A stretch of 41,630 nucleotides of DNA from an uncultured Acidobacteriota bacterium (GCA_903832295.1 CAILAZ010000110.1:1-41630); one strand, 5' to 3'; shown: positions 17,100 through 25,098, counted from the stretch's first letter. The notes: generated by a model not told the origin, from the sequence alone. A program made the numbers and translations.

Positions 17100-17137
17100 G
17101 GCGGGCGCAATCTGAAACTGAAAACGGGAAAACACTG

Positions 17138-17314
17138 ATGAAAGCAGCAGGATTGTTTTTGCTCCTGGCAGGATTTGGGATCGTGCTGTGCACATTTGTG
17201 GTGCTGCCCTCAAGCGCGCCACGAGCGGCGTTTGCATTGGCGGGAGTAGGAGTGCAGGTGCTGGGATTGGGGCTGACCTTCCGCGCGCACATGGCGCCGG
17301 ACGAGGACCGATGA
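17138..17314 (+). CDS. small two-helix membrane protein of 58 residues
   Basis: The predicted product has two hydrophobic segments (about 4-22 and 28-48) joined by a short SSAPRA turn, and a charged C-terminal tail ending DEDR. It has no recognisable domain. The ATG at 17138 lies 38 nt after the kinase stop, and the stop codon overlaps the Amt start in an ATGA junction, so translation of the two genes is probably coupled. That coupling is the main argument that the gene is real. It might be an accessory subunit of the Amt-like protein or a kinase target, but this is only inferred from position. Confidence 0.6.
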   Translation: MKAAGLFLLLAGFGIVLCTFVVLPSSAPRAAFALAGVGVQVLGLGLTFRAHMAPDEDR

Positions 17315-18615
17315 TGCAGATGCAACCAGTGGCGCTGAGCGAAACGGCAATGGCAGTGTGCGCGGTGAGCATCTTTTTGGTGCCGCTGCTGGGGGGCGGA
17401 CTGGCGCTGGTGAACGCGGGCTTTGGACGCGGACGAAGCGCGGCCCACTCGATGCTGAGCGCGATGTGCGTGTTTGCGGTGGCGGTGTTGGCGTACCTGG
17501 CGCTGGGATTTGCGCTTCAGGGCGTGCCGGGTGAACGCGGAGTGGTGATGACCGTGGCCGGGCATGGGTGGAGCATGGCGGGCGGCGGGCGGATGCTGAT
17601 GCGCGGGGTCGGCTTCAACGGCTCCGGCGTTAACGGCTACTACGTGGGGCTGGTGGCGTGCCTGCAGCTTTTCAGCGTGGGGATTGCGGCGATGATTCCG
17701 CTGGGAGCGGGCTCTGACCGGTGGAGGCTGGGAGCAAGCTGCGGATCGGCGGCACTGCTGGCGGGGATTACGTATCCGATCTTTGCGCACTGGGTTTGGG
17801 GCGGCGGATGGCTGGCCCAGCTGGGAGCGTTTGCTGGCTGCGGCGGCGGCGCGCTGGACGCGGGCGGCGCAGGAGTGGTGCAGGCCGTGGGCGGAGTGGC
17901 AGCGCTGGCAATGGCGTGGATACTGGGTCCGCGGCATGGGAAATACGAGACGAGCGGGATGGCGATTCCGGGGCACAACATGGCGTTTGTGCTGTTTGGC
18001 TGCCTGCTGACGCTGGTGGGATGGATGGGACTGGACACCGCCGGGGCGATGCTGTTTACGGGCGCGGGGGTGAGCGCGATTCCGCTGATTGCGGTGAACA
18101 ACGTGGTGGCGGCGAGCGCGGCACTGCTGACGGCGCTGGTGGTAACGGGAGTGCGATATACGAAGCCGGATGCTTCGATCAGCGCGAATGGATTTGTGAT
18201 TGGGCTGGTGGCGGTGTCGGGGGTGTGTCCGATGGTGTCTCCGGCAGGCGCTGCGGCGATTGGACTGGTGGCGGGGCTGGCGGTTCCCTTCTCGGTGGAG
18301 TGGCTGGACAGACTGGGAGTGGATGACCCGAGCGGAACGATTTCCGTGCATGGGCTGGGGGGAATCTGGGGCGTGATTGCGGTGGGGATTTTCGTGCAGG
18401 GACGGCCGGGACAGTGGCTGGCACAACTGGCGATGGCATCCGCACTGATTGGATTTGTGCTGCCGGTGACGTACGGGTTGAACCTGGGGCTGAACCGGTT
18501 TTATCCGCAGAGGATCAGCGAGGACGGGGAGCGGCAAGGGCTGGATATGGCAGAGCTGGGAGCCGGGGCGTATCCGGAGCTGGCACAGGTGACGAAGGAT
18601 TATCAGTATCGGTGA
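17311..18615 (+). CDS. amt: ammonium transporter (Amt/MEP/Rh family), divergent pore
   Basis: The 434-residue protein has about eleven membrane helices and clear Amt landmarks: FAHWVWGGG (W163, matching AmtB W148), ALDAGG (D183, matching D160), and SVHGLGGIWG (H347, matching H318). By ungapped comparison with remembered E. coli AmtB, other pore residues differ: the first histidine of the twin-His pair is Q191, the Phe gate positions F107 and F215 become S122 and L241, and S219 becomes glycine. It may therefore conduct differently or act as a sensor. The gene starts inside the stop codon of the 58-residue protein. No glnK-type PII gene is next to it, which is unusual. An upstream phosphatase and kinase suggest phosphorylation control. 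Confidence 0.85.
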   Translation: MMQMQPVALSETAMAVCAVSIFLVPLLGGGLALVNAGFGRGRSAAHSMLSAMCVFAVAVLAYLALGFALQGVPGERGVVMTVAGHGWSMAGGGRMLMRGVGFNGSGVNGYYVGLVACLQLFSVGIAAMIPLGAGSDRWRLGASCGSAALLAGITYPIFAHWVWGGGWLAQLGAFAGCGGGALDAGGAGVVQAVGGVAALAMAWILGPRHGKYETSGMAIPGHNMAFVLFGCLLTLVGWMGLDTAGAMLFTGAGVSAIPLIAVNNVVAASAALLTALVVTGVRYTKPDASISANGFVIGLVAVSGVCPMVSPAGAAAIGLVAGLAVPFSVEWLDRLGVDDPSGTISVHGLGGIWGVIAVGIFVQGRPGQWLAQLAMASALIGFVLPVTYGLNLGLNRFYPQRISEDGERQGLDMAELGAGAYPELAQVTKDYQYR

Positions 18616-18715
18616 GGGGAACGGCCCCATTCAACGAAGAGCGAGAATGGCTCATTTGTCGCTTGCGGTCCGCAGAATTGTCGCATCGGACAGCCTTCCA
18701 AGGTCGAGGTTCGAG

Positions 18716-18753
18716 TTGATTTAGTCCTGTTTAGCCAATATAATCTTAGCTAA
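18716..18753 (+). promoter_or_regulatory. promoter and operator of the phd-vapC pair
   Basis: TTGATT (18716-18721) and a consensus TATAAT (18739-18744) are 17 bp apart. The -10 is bracketed by TTAGC (18731-18735) and the palindrome TTAGCTAA (18746-18753), whose GCTAA complements the first box. This fits autorepression by the Phd-type antitoxin. GGAG then precedes the ATG at 18767. Confidence 0.6.
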
Positions 18754-18766
18754 GGCAGGAGCCGTT

Positions 18767-19012
18767 ATGTACGAAGCGACGATGCATGAAGCGAAGACAA
18801 ACCTCTCGGCGCTGGTGAAGCGGGCTCAGAGTGGGGAAGATGTGGTGATTACGTCGGGGCGGACGAAAGAGCCGGTGGCGAAGATCACGCCGATCAAGAA
18901 GGTGAAGTCCAAGGGGCGGGTGCCGGGGCTGTTCAAGGGCGTTTTCACAATCGCGGCTGATTTCGACGCTCCGCTACCGGAGGACGAAGCCCGGCTGTGG
19001 GGCGGAGAATAA
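18767..19012 (+). CDS. Phd/YefM-type antitoxin
   Basis: This 81-residue protein has the N-terminal Phd/YefM DNA-binding fold: HEAKTNLSALVKRAQSGEDVVITSGRTKEPVAKITP spans residues about 5-41 in two adjacent pieces and is close to the family consensus. The C-terminal 35 residues, ending DEARLWGGE, are the flexible toxin-binding tail. It neutralises the PIN-domain toxin encoded next and should repress its own promoter. The TAA stop is immediately followed by the toxin ATG with no spacer. Confidence 0.9.
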   Translation: MYEATMHEAKTNLSALVKRAQSGEDVVITSGRTKEPVAKITPIKKVKSKGRVPGLFKGVFTIAADFDAPLPEDEARLWGGE

Positions 19013-19399
19013 ATGAAGCTCCTGCTGGACACACATGCACTGCTTTGGTGGGCGCTGGATGCGGAGGAACTGACGCGGAAGGCGCGGCGGGCGTTGAGCG
19101 ACGTGAACAACGATGTTTACGTTTCCGCGGCGACGGCGTGGGAGGTGGCCACGAAGTTCCGGCTTGGCAAGCTTCCGGATGCGGAACAGCTGGTGCATTC
19201 GTTTGGGGATACGCTGCAGCGATTTGGATTTCTCGAACTGCCAATCTCAATGAAGCATGCGGAACGCGCGGGGCTGATGCGGATTGAACACAAGGATCCG
19301 TTCGATCGCATGCTGATCGCGCAGTCGCAGGCAGAGGGACTGGTGCTGGTAAGCAACGAAGCGTTATTCGATGCATTCAATGTTCAACGGCTGTGGTGA
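19013..19399 (+). CDS. vapC: VapC-family PIN-domain toxin (ribonuclease)
   Basis: The 128-residue protein begins LLLDTHALLWW, the typical start of this VapC subgroup. Acidic residues expected to hold the catalytic metal are D6, E44 (in TAWEVATK) and D95 or D98 (in HKDPFDRM). The usual fourth acidic position near the C terminus reads VSNEALFD, with N115/E116. PIN toxins cleave tRNA or rRNA and are held inactive by the antitoxin. Translation is presumably coupled to the antitoxin because the codons abut, with GGAG eight nt upstream inside the antitoxin gene. The pair is intact, with no frameshift. Confidence 0.92.
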   Translation: MKLLLDTHALLWWALDAEELTRKARRALSDVNNDVYVSAATAWEVATKFRLGKLPDAEQLVHSFGDTLQRFGFLELPISMKHAERAGLMRIEHKDPFDRMLIAQSQAEGLVLVSNEALFDAFNVQRLW

Positions 19400-19469
19400 A
19401 GATCCAGCCGGAGGAGCAGGTCAGGGCGGGAATGACAACGGCTTGAGGGATGGGCAGCCTGCTTCCCAC

Positions 19470-19492
19470 ATCTGGCCAACGGCGGGCCAGAT
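19470..19492. repeat. inverted repeat ATCTGGCC/GGCCAGAT
   Basis: Eight-base perfect arms are separated by seven bases. The core ATCTGG recurs nearby (19491-19496 and about 19614-19619), so the convergent spacer between vapC and the S41 protease carries a small family of related short motifs of unknown role. Confidence 0.4.
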
Positions 19493-19537
19493 CTGGGGCA
19501 CCAAGGGTCGGTTGGGTACCGGTCGTACACAGGCGAA

Positions 19538-19574
19538 AGTCAACAACCCAAACCAGAGTCAACAACCCAAACCA
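19538..19574. repeat. tandem direct repeat, two copies of 18 bp
   Basis: AGTCAACAACCCAAACCA occurs twice, at 19538-19555 and 19557-19574, with a period of 19. It sits in the intergenic region between the convergent vapC and S41 protease genes. Two copies are too few for a CRISPR array. A replication-slippage duplication is the simplest explanation. Confidence 0.75.
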
Positions 19575-19640
19575 ACGAAAAGCGCGTTGGATGGGGCACC
19601 CGATCTGTCACATCTGGTCCGATGTAGGTCATTGCAGGCA

Positions 19641-19670
19641 AATGCAGGGCACCCGAGGGTGCCCTGCATT
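19641..19670. terminator. bidirectional hairpin between vapC and the S41 protease
   Basis: AATGCAGGGCACCC pairs with its exact complement over 14 bp around a two-base loop. It stands 18 bases past the stop of the minus-strand protease gene and is placed to end transcription from both convergent genes. No T run is present. Confidence 0.6.
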
Positions 19671-19688
19671 GCGTGGAGCGGAGAAAGG

Positions 19689-21308
19689 TTAGTTGCTGGG
19701 GGCGGAGAAGCGGGCCTGGTTGTGCTCGGCGATGGTTTTGCGGGCGTTGTCGGCGAGGTCCTTGGCCTTGGGCATGAGGTCGAGGGCCTTGAGGACGTTG
19801 GGGTCTGCTTCAGCCTGGACGCGGAGTCCCTCCTGCTGGCCGAAAGCGCCGACGAAGAGCTCGCTCTTGATGCTGGCGCGAACCCAATCGTTGTTGTCCA
19901 CGAGGTCTTTCTCGGTGTATGGCACCTTGGCATCGGCCAGGAAGTTTCGGAATTCCTGGAGGACGGCATCATCCACGGTGAAAGACTTCTCGATCTTGTG
20001 GGAGATGGAGTAGTGCTTGGAGAAGTTGAAGAAGGCGTACTTGCGCAGCAACTCTTCCTGGAACTTGTTGGCCTTGATGGGCGGGAACTTTACGTCGGGA
20101 GTGATTCCGCCGCCGCCATAGACGGTGCGTCCGCTGTCGGTGAGTTTGACCTCGCGGTTGGCCTCGTCCTGCTTGACGCCGTTGATGGAGTTATCGTCAG
20201 CATTGCGGTTGTAGTAGTAGTCGTAGAGGGAGACGCCGTTGTAGTCGCGCTGGATGAGGCGTCCGCTGGGGGTGTAGTACTTTGCGGTGGTGAGGGCCAG
20301 TCCGGTGTTTTCCGGGAGACGATAGACGGTCTGCACGAGGCCCTTGCCGAAGGTGGTTTCCCCGGCGATCAATCCGCGGTCATGATCCTGAATTGCGCCG
20401 GAGACGATTTCCGCGGCGGAGGCAGTGCCATGGTTGACGATGCAGACGATGGGGTAGTCCTTGGTGCTGCCGTGGGCGGCGCGGTAGATCTTCTCGGGTG
20501 AATTGCGGCCGTGGTGGCTGACGATGACCTGTCCCTTTTTGAGGAACTTGTCAGCGACGCCGACGCCTTCACTGAGGAGGCCGCCGGGGTTGTTGCGGAG
20601 GTCGAGGATGAGGCCCTTGAGCTCGCCCATCTCTTCGAGGGCGGCTGCGGTCTCGGCTTCGGTGGTCTCCTGGAAGCCGCTGATGTGGAGGTATCCGATG
20701 CCGGGGCGGATGAGGAAGTGGAGATCGACGGAGTAGCGTGGAATCTCATCGCGGATGACGGTGAAGTCGAGGGGCTTGGTGTTGCCCTCGCGAAGAATGG
20801 CGATGTGAACGGTGGTGCCCTTGGGACCCTTGAGGAGGTCGGCGACATCGCTGGTGGTCATGTTGTCGGTGGGCTTGCCGTCGATGGCGACGATGACGTC
20901 ACCGGGGCGGATTCCGGCGCGGTAGGCGGGTGCTCCGGCGAAGGGGGCGATGACGATGACCTTGTTATTGCGGGGACCCACCTGCATGCCGACGCCGTAG
21001 TAACGTCCGCGCTGCTCTTCCTGGAGGGCGGAGTACTGCTTGGGGTCAAAGAAGTTGGAGTGGGGATCCAAGACGCGGAGCATGCCGGGAATGGCCCCGT
21101 CATAGATGGCCTTGTCGGCGTCGAGCTTCTCGGCGTAATTCTGCTCAATGACGCTGTAAACCTGGGCGAAGGTGTGCACCGAGTCGCGCATGTCATCGTC
21201 GCCGGTGGTGGGAGCCGCTCCGGTGCGTCCGAAGACGACGCCGAGGAAACCGCAGGTCAGAACGACGAGAAAAACGAAGATCAGTGAGCGACGGGAACGT
21301 CCAGCCAT
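19689..21308 (-). CDS. ctpA: S41 C-terminal processing peptidase (CtpA/Prc family)
   Basis: The 539-residue protein is anchored by an N-terminal helix (about 8-27) and acts in the periplasm. A PDZ domain covers about 103-190 (GVGMQVGPRNNKVIV). The peptidase core follows, with catalytic S297 in NHGTASAAEI and K322 in ETTFGKGLVQ, forming the Ser/Lys dyad of the family. DLRNNPGGLL near 236 is also characteristic. About 150 residues follow the core. The ATG at 21308 is chosen because AAGGAT lies six nt upstream; the frame continues to 21464 but would put unlike sequence before the anchor helix. Such enzymes trim C termini of cell-envelope proteins. It is divergent from tatA. Confidence 0.92.
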   Translation of the reverse strand: MAGRSRRSLIFVFLVVLTCGFLGVVFGRTGAAPTTGDDDMRDSVHTFAQVYSVIEQNYAEKLDADKAIYDGAIPGMLRVLDPHSNFFDPKQYSALQEEQRGRYYGVGMQVGPRNNKVIVIAPFAGAPAYRAGIRPGDVIVAIDGKPTDNMTTSDVADLLKGPKGTTVHIAILREGNTKPLDFTVIRDEIPRYSVDLHFLIRPGIGYLHISGFQETTEAETAAALEEMGELKGLILDLRNNPGGLLSEGVGVADKFLKKGQVIVSHHGRNSPEKIYRAAHGSTKDYPIVCIVNHGTASAAEIVSGAIQDHDRGLIAGETTFGKGLVQTVYRLPENTGLALTTAKYYTPSGRLIQRDYNGVSLYDYYYNRNADDNSINGVKQDEANREVKLTDSGRTVYGGGGITPDVKFPPIKANKFQEELLRKYAFFNFSKHYSISHKIEKSFTVDDAVLQEFRNFLADAKVPYTEKDLVDNNDWVRASIKSELFVGAFGQQEGLRVQAEADPNVLKALDLMPKAKDLADNARKTIAEHNQARFSAPSN

Positions 21309-21402
21309 GAATACATCCTTCTTTGGTGCTGCGCATGAGCGCTGGTTGTGGTTATTTGCCGCGCCTCCACTGACAAAAAGGCGCAACCCTTGATTTCGCA
21401 AG

Positions 21403-21411
21403 AGTATAGCA
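21403..21411 (-). promoter_or_regulatory. extended -10 promoter upstream of the S41 protease gene
   Basis: On the minus strand the bases read TGCTATACT, an extended -10, about 95 nt upstream of the protease ATG. No -35 is evident. It resembles the extended -10 boxes seen before the wzc-like gene and recN. Confidence 0.35.
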
Positions 21412-21600
21412 GTTTCGTGCAGGATGCCGTTAGCACGGAGCAGTCGCTGGGTTCGGAAAATCAACTCAGCCCTGTCATCTGATTAAGATGCTGGAGAAGG
21501 CGGCGACGCTTCGCAAGATATTGAGGAACTGGGGCGTGAGCGGGAACCGTAGGGAAAAAGTAAGGGGATGTTTTTTCATGTCCTCAGGTAGGCTACCGTC

Positions 21601-21630
21601 TTACCCGTGGAGCGGATAGCCGTGTATGAT
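21601..21630 (+). promoter_or_regulatory. promoter of tatA, possibly leaderless
   Basis: TTACCC (21601-21606) and TATGAT (21625-21630) are 18 bp apart. The -10 ends eight bases before the tatA ATG at 21639, and no Shine-Dalgarno lies between. Transcription would begin at or within two bases of the start codon. Confidence 0.45.
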
Positions 21631-21638
21631 AACTGCGT

Positions 21639-22172
21639 ATGAATCTGGGAATGCCTGAGATGATTTTCATCTTCTTGCTGGCGCTGATCTTATTCGGCCC
21701 CAAGAAGTTACCCGAGATTGGGCGCGAGATCGGCAAGTTCATGGCCGAGTTCAAGCGCGCTTCCAACGACTTCAAGTATCAGCTTCAGACCGAGATTGAA
21801 AAGGCTGGGGTTGACATTCCCCCCATTGCACAGCCGGGAGCACAGCAGAGTTCTTCGTTTACGCAGACGCTGCTGCCACCGGCAGTGACATCGGCAATTT
21901 CCGAGATTGACAGCGCACACGAACGGCTGATGCAGACAGCGCGGCTGGCGTTTGAGGCGCAGAATTTCACGCTGCGTCCGCCACAGGCGCCGGTTATCGC
22001 CAACACTGCGCCCGAGCCTGCCGCCGAACCTATGGCTGCTGAACAGGCTGCGATTGCGGCTCCCGCGATCACAGCAGCGGTCCCGCAGGCACCTGCGATG
22101 GAAGCTGTGACCGACCAACCCAAGCACGACCCGGCGCCAGCCCGATCTGACTCTGCTTCGCAGAACAGCTAG
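21639..22172 (+). CDS. tatA: Sec-independent translocase TatA/TatB family protein
   Basis: This 177-residue protein has the TatA/B layout: a short N-terminal membrane helix (about 6-20), a FGPKKLPEIGREIGK hinge and start of an amphipathic helix (about 20-34), and a charged helix to about residue 60. An Ala/Pro/Gln-rich, probably unfolded tail of more than 100 residues follows. FGPKKLPEIGRE resembles TatA, while the long tail resembles TatB, so it may do both jobs. It is followed after 24 nt by tatC, and the two form the twin-arginine export system for folded proteins. The start lacks a ribosome-binding site. Confidence 0.9.
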   Translation: MNLGMPEMIFIFLLALILFGPKKLPEIGREIGKFMAEFKRASNDFKYQLQTEIEKAGVDIPPIAQPGAQQSSSFTQTLLPPAVTSAISEIDSAHERLMQTARLAFEAQNFTLRPPQAPVIANTAPEPAAEPMAAEQAAIAAPAITAAVPQAPAMEAVTDQPKHDPAPARSDSASQNS

Positions 22173-22196
22173 GCGGACGATCGCATAAAGGTTTCG

Positions 22197-22994
22197 ATGG
22201 CAGACACGGCTACTCCAACAGGTACTCTCAAAGACAGGCAAGAACTGTCGTCCATGGGCTTCCTCGAACACCTCGAGGAACTTCGCAAACGCATCATCTG
22301 GAGCATTGCCTTCATCGGGGCAGGGTTTGGCGTGTGCTATTGGTGGCACGACACGATCTTCGGATGGATGCAGGCGCCGATTGTGTTTGCCCTGACACGG
22401 CACGGCCTTCCGACTCGACTGGTTTATACGAACCCCACCGATCCCTTCAATATGTATTTGAAGATCAGCCTGATTGTGGGGATCTTTGTGGCATCGCCAT
22501 TTGTGCTCTACCAGGTATGGGCATTCATTGCTCCGGGACTGTACAAGAATGAGCGGCGATACGTTGCGCCATTCATGTTCAGCACGGTGGGACTGTTTGT
22601 GGCGGGTGGATTTTTCGCCTACAAGATGGTCTATCCGGCAGCGCTGGACTTTTTGATCGACTACAGTTCGCAGTTCACCCCAATGATTACGATCAACGAG
22701 TACACGGATCTGTTCATGACGATCGTGCTCGGGCTCGGGGTGGTGTTCGAGATGCCGATCCTGGTGTTCTTTCTTGCCATGTTCGGAATCGTCAGTCCGG
22801 GCTGGATGTGGCGGAACCTGCGCTACTCGATCCTGGTGATCTTTATCATTGCGGCGGTGATTACGCCGACGACCGACATCATGAACATGTGCATCTTCGC
22901 GGCGCCCATGATCATTCTGTACCTGGCCAGCATCGGAGTTGCCTACGTTGTGCATCCCAAGCAGCGCAAGAAGCGGGAGCTGAACAGCAAATGA
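22197..22994 (+). CDS. tatC: Sec-independent translocase TatC
   Basis: The 265-residue membrane protein begins with MGFLEHLEELRKRII (about 19-33), the cytoplasmic motif that recognises twin-arginine signal peptides. Six membrane helices follow. Family landmarks include NPTDPFNMYLKIS (about 81-93), SPFVLYQVWAFIAPGLY with the conserved FxxxQ-type block, and FEMPILVFFLAMFGIVSP. Together with the TatA-like protein it makes the minimal translocase. Its stop codon overlaps the ATG of the M28 peptidase gene in an ATGA junction. Confidence 0.95.
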   Translation: MADTATPTGTLKDRQELSSMGFLEHLEELRKRIIWSIAFIGAGFGVCYWWHDTIFGWMQAPIVFALTRHGLPTRLVYTNPTDPFNMYLKISLIVGIFVASPFVLYQVWAFIAPGLYKNERRYVAPFMFSTVGLFVAGGFFAYKMVYPAALDFLIDYSSQFTPMITINEYTDLFMTIVLGLGVVFEMPILVFFLAMFGIVSPGWMWRNLRYSILVIFIIAAVITPTTDIMNMCIFAAPMIILYLASIGVAYVVHPKQRKKRELNSK

Positions 22995-24025
22995 TGAGCA
23001 GACATCGGGGCCTCCTGATAAGTGATCTAACCCGGATGGGAGGCCCCATGTTTCTGACGCTGCTGCTGGCAGCCACAACACTGCTGACGGGTGCGTGCCG
23101 CGACAGCAGTTCCACCCCGAAGACGGCGAAGGCCGGCCAACAGGCCGCGCCACGTGTTGAACTCCGAGCAGAAGAATACGACCCGAAGCCGGATGCTCCC
23201 CCGGCGCTGAAGATCAGCGGCCAACGCGCGTATCAGAATCTGAAGGACTTCGTTTCCCTGGGACCGCGCCCGATTGGAAGCGAAGGGCACGAAAAGGCAG
23301 AGCTGTTCATTCTGAGCCATCTGGAAGGGGCACAGATCGAGCAGGATAAGTTCAACGCGCAGACCGCGGCGGGACGGTTTGCGATGAACAACATCATCGC
23401 GAAGTTTGCGGGCAAGAAGGACGGCATCATCGTTCTGGCCGGGCACTACGACACGAATCTTCCGCTGAAGAACACGACGTTCGTGGGCGCCAACGACGGC
23501 GGTTCCAACGTGGGACTGATGCTGGAGATTGCGAGCCAGTTGCGGCAGCAACCTCCAGAGGGATACAGCATCTGGCTGCTGTTTACAGACGGCGAAGAGG
23601 CGACGGTGAACTGGACCGACGCGGATAGCGTGTACGGAAGCAAGCACCTGGCAAAGCGCTGGGAAGGCGACGGCACGGCAGCGAAGATCAAGGCGTTCCT
23701 GCTGCTGGACATGATCGGAGACAAGGACCTGGACGTATTCCGGGATACGAACTCCACACCATGGCTGCTGGATGTTGTCTATCGGGCAGCGCAACGGACG
23801 CATCAGCAGACGCATTTTTTTGCGACCAGCAATGGAATCATGGACGACCACCTTCCCTTTCGCGATGCAGGGATTCCAGTGGCGGACATCATCGACCTGA
23901 ACTACGGATTTGATAACATCTACCATCACACGACGCAGGACACGCCGGACAAGTGCAGCGCGGCAAGTTTGCAGATTGTGGGCGACGTAGTGATGGAGAC
24001 CATTCGCGCGCTGAATACGCACTGA
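22991..24025 (+). CDS. M28-family peptidase / glutaminyl-cyclase-like lipoprotein
   Basis: The protein has a lipoprotein signal with LLTGAC, C36 in the form starting at 22991. Zinc ligands of the M28 fold are visible: GHYDT, GANDGGS, DGEE, LDMIGD and YHHTTQD, in the correct order. The fold covers aminopeptidases and glutaminyl-peptide cyclotransferases, and the conserved tryptophan-rich context (SIWLLFTDGEEA, NTPWLLD-like) leans to the cyclase branch. Translation may start at 22991, overlapping tatC, or at 23048 where GGGAGG precedes ATG and gives a compact lipoprotein signal. It likely acts on exported peptides in the periplasm or outer membrane. Confidence 0.85.
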   Translation: MMSRHRGLLISDLTRMGGPMFLTLLLAATTLLTGACRDSSSTPKTAKAGQQAAPRVELRAEEYDPKPDAPPALKISGQRAYQNLKDFVSLGPRPIGSEGHEKAELFILSHLEGAQIEQDKFNAQTAAGRFAMNNIIAKFAGKKDGIIVLAGHYDTNLPLKNTTFVGANDGGSNVGLMLEIASQLRQQPPEGYSIWLLFTDGEEATVNWTDADSVYGSKHLAKRWEGDGTAAKIKAFLLLDMIGDKDLDVFRDTNSTPWLLDVVYRAAQRTHQQTHFFATSNGIMDDHLPFRDAGIPVADIIDLNYGFDNIYHHTTQDTPDKCSAASLQIVGDVVMETIRALNTH

Positions 24026-24083
24026 CGCCTACCGCGCCCAACCTAACGGGCAGCCAACCTCACAGACAGAGAACGCGAACGCC

Positions 24084-25052
24084 ATGCAGACTCCATCGAA
24101 CCTAATATTCTGGATCCTGTTCCTGACTTTCGTGGTGTTCATGCTGGTGCTGGACCTGGGAGTGTTCAACCGCAAGGCACACGCGGTGAGCCTTCGCGAG
24201 GCGCTTACGTGGACGGTGCTCTGGGTTTCGCTTGCCGCAGGCTTCGCCGTACTGCTGTACTTCCACGGGCATCGCATGACGGGCGACGCGGTGCATGCGA
24301 ACCGGCAGCTTTCCCTGGAGTTCATTACAGGCTACCTGGTGGAAGAGGCACTCAGCGTCGATAACCTGTTTGTGTTCCTGCTGATCTTCCGCTATTTCAA
24401 AGTGCCTTCCGAACTCCAGCACAAGGTGCTGTTCTGGGGAATCCTGGGCGCGGTGGTGATGCGCGCACTATTCATTGGAGCAGGAGTTACGCTGCTGAAC
24501 CGCTTCCACTGGATCATGTATCTGTTCGGGGCATTCCTGGTGTACGCAGGGATCAAGCTACTGTTCCAGTCCGAGGAGGAGGAAAATCCCGCGGACAGCT
24601 TTATCACGCGGTTTGCGCAGAAACATCTGCGGCTGACGGATGACTTTGCGGATGGATCGTTTACGGTTCTGCGCAAAGGCGTGCGCTATTTTACGAAGCT
24701 GGCACTGGTGCTGATTGTGATTGAAACCACCGACGTGATTTTTGCGGTGGACTCCATACCGGCAGTGCTGGCGGTTACGCGCCAACCGTACGTGGTATTT
24801 ACTTCGAACATTTTTGCCATCCTGGGATTGCGGGCCTTGTATTTTGCGCTTGCGGGGCTGATGGAGCTGTTTCACTTACTCAACTACGGGCTGGCGATCA
24901 TCCTGATGTTCATAGGGGTGAAGATGCTGGGGGCAAATTACTTCGAGATTCCAACGGTCTGGGCCCTGGGAGTGATTGTGGCCGTGCTGGCCGGCTCGGT
25001 TGTACTCAGCGTTCTGATCCGTCCGAAGGAATTGCGGAATGCAGGGGAATGA
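24084..25052 (+). CDS. TerC/Alx family integral membrane protein
   Basis: This 322-residue protein has about nine membrane helices. The family signatures are VEEALSVDNLFVFLLIF (about 86-102) and TTDVIFAVDSIPAVLAVT (about 214-231), each with acidic residues inside the membrane. The family includes tellurite-resistance TerC and Alx; members are implicated in manganese export and metal loading of exported proteins. It follows the M28 peptidase gene by 58 nt on the same strand, without a clear ribosome-binding site. No other ter genes are near, so tellurite resistance is not suggested. Confidence 0.9.
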   Translation: MQTPSNLIFWILFLTFVVFMLVLDLGVFNRKAHAVSLREALTWTVLWVSLAAGFAVLLYFHGHRMTGDAVHANRQLSLEFITGYLVEEALSVDNLFVFLLIFRYFKVPSELQHKVLFWGILGAVVMRALFIGAGVTLLNRFHWIMYLFGAFLVYAGIKLLFQSEEEENPADSFITRFAQKHLRLTDDFADGSFTVLRKGVRYFTKLALVLIVIETTDVIFAVDSIPAVLAVTRQPYVVFTSNIFAILGLRALYFALAGLMELFHLLNYGLAIILMFIGVKMLGANYFEIPTVWALGVIVAVLAGSVVLSVLIRPKELRNAGE

Positions 25053-25086
25053 TTCTCGATGAGTTCAGCCCTCGGGTTTCAACGTC

Positions 25087-25092
25087 TATACT
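25087..25092 (+). promoter_or_regulatory. -10 box of ribA, possibly leaderless
   Basis: TATACT ends six bases before the ribA GTG at 25099. TTCAGC (25064-25069) lies 17 bp upstream as a weak -35. No Shine-Dalgarno is present between the box and the start codon. Confidence 0.45.
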
Positions 25093-25098
25093 GTAGAA

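Noticed and set aside
16792..18630. 612-codon and 444-codon minus-strand frames opposite the kinase and Amt genes
   Set aside because: Translations are His/Arg/Pro/Gln-rich low complexity with no fold, and they lie opposite well-recognised genes.
19538..19574. Possible CRISPR array
   Set aside because: Only two 18-bp units with a one-base spacer; no cas genes in the window.
24084..25052. Tellurite resistance locus suggested by TerC
   Set aside because: No other ter genes nearby; stand-alone TerC/Alx proteins are widespread with metal-related roles.
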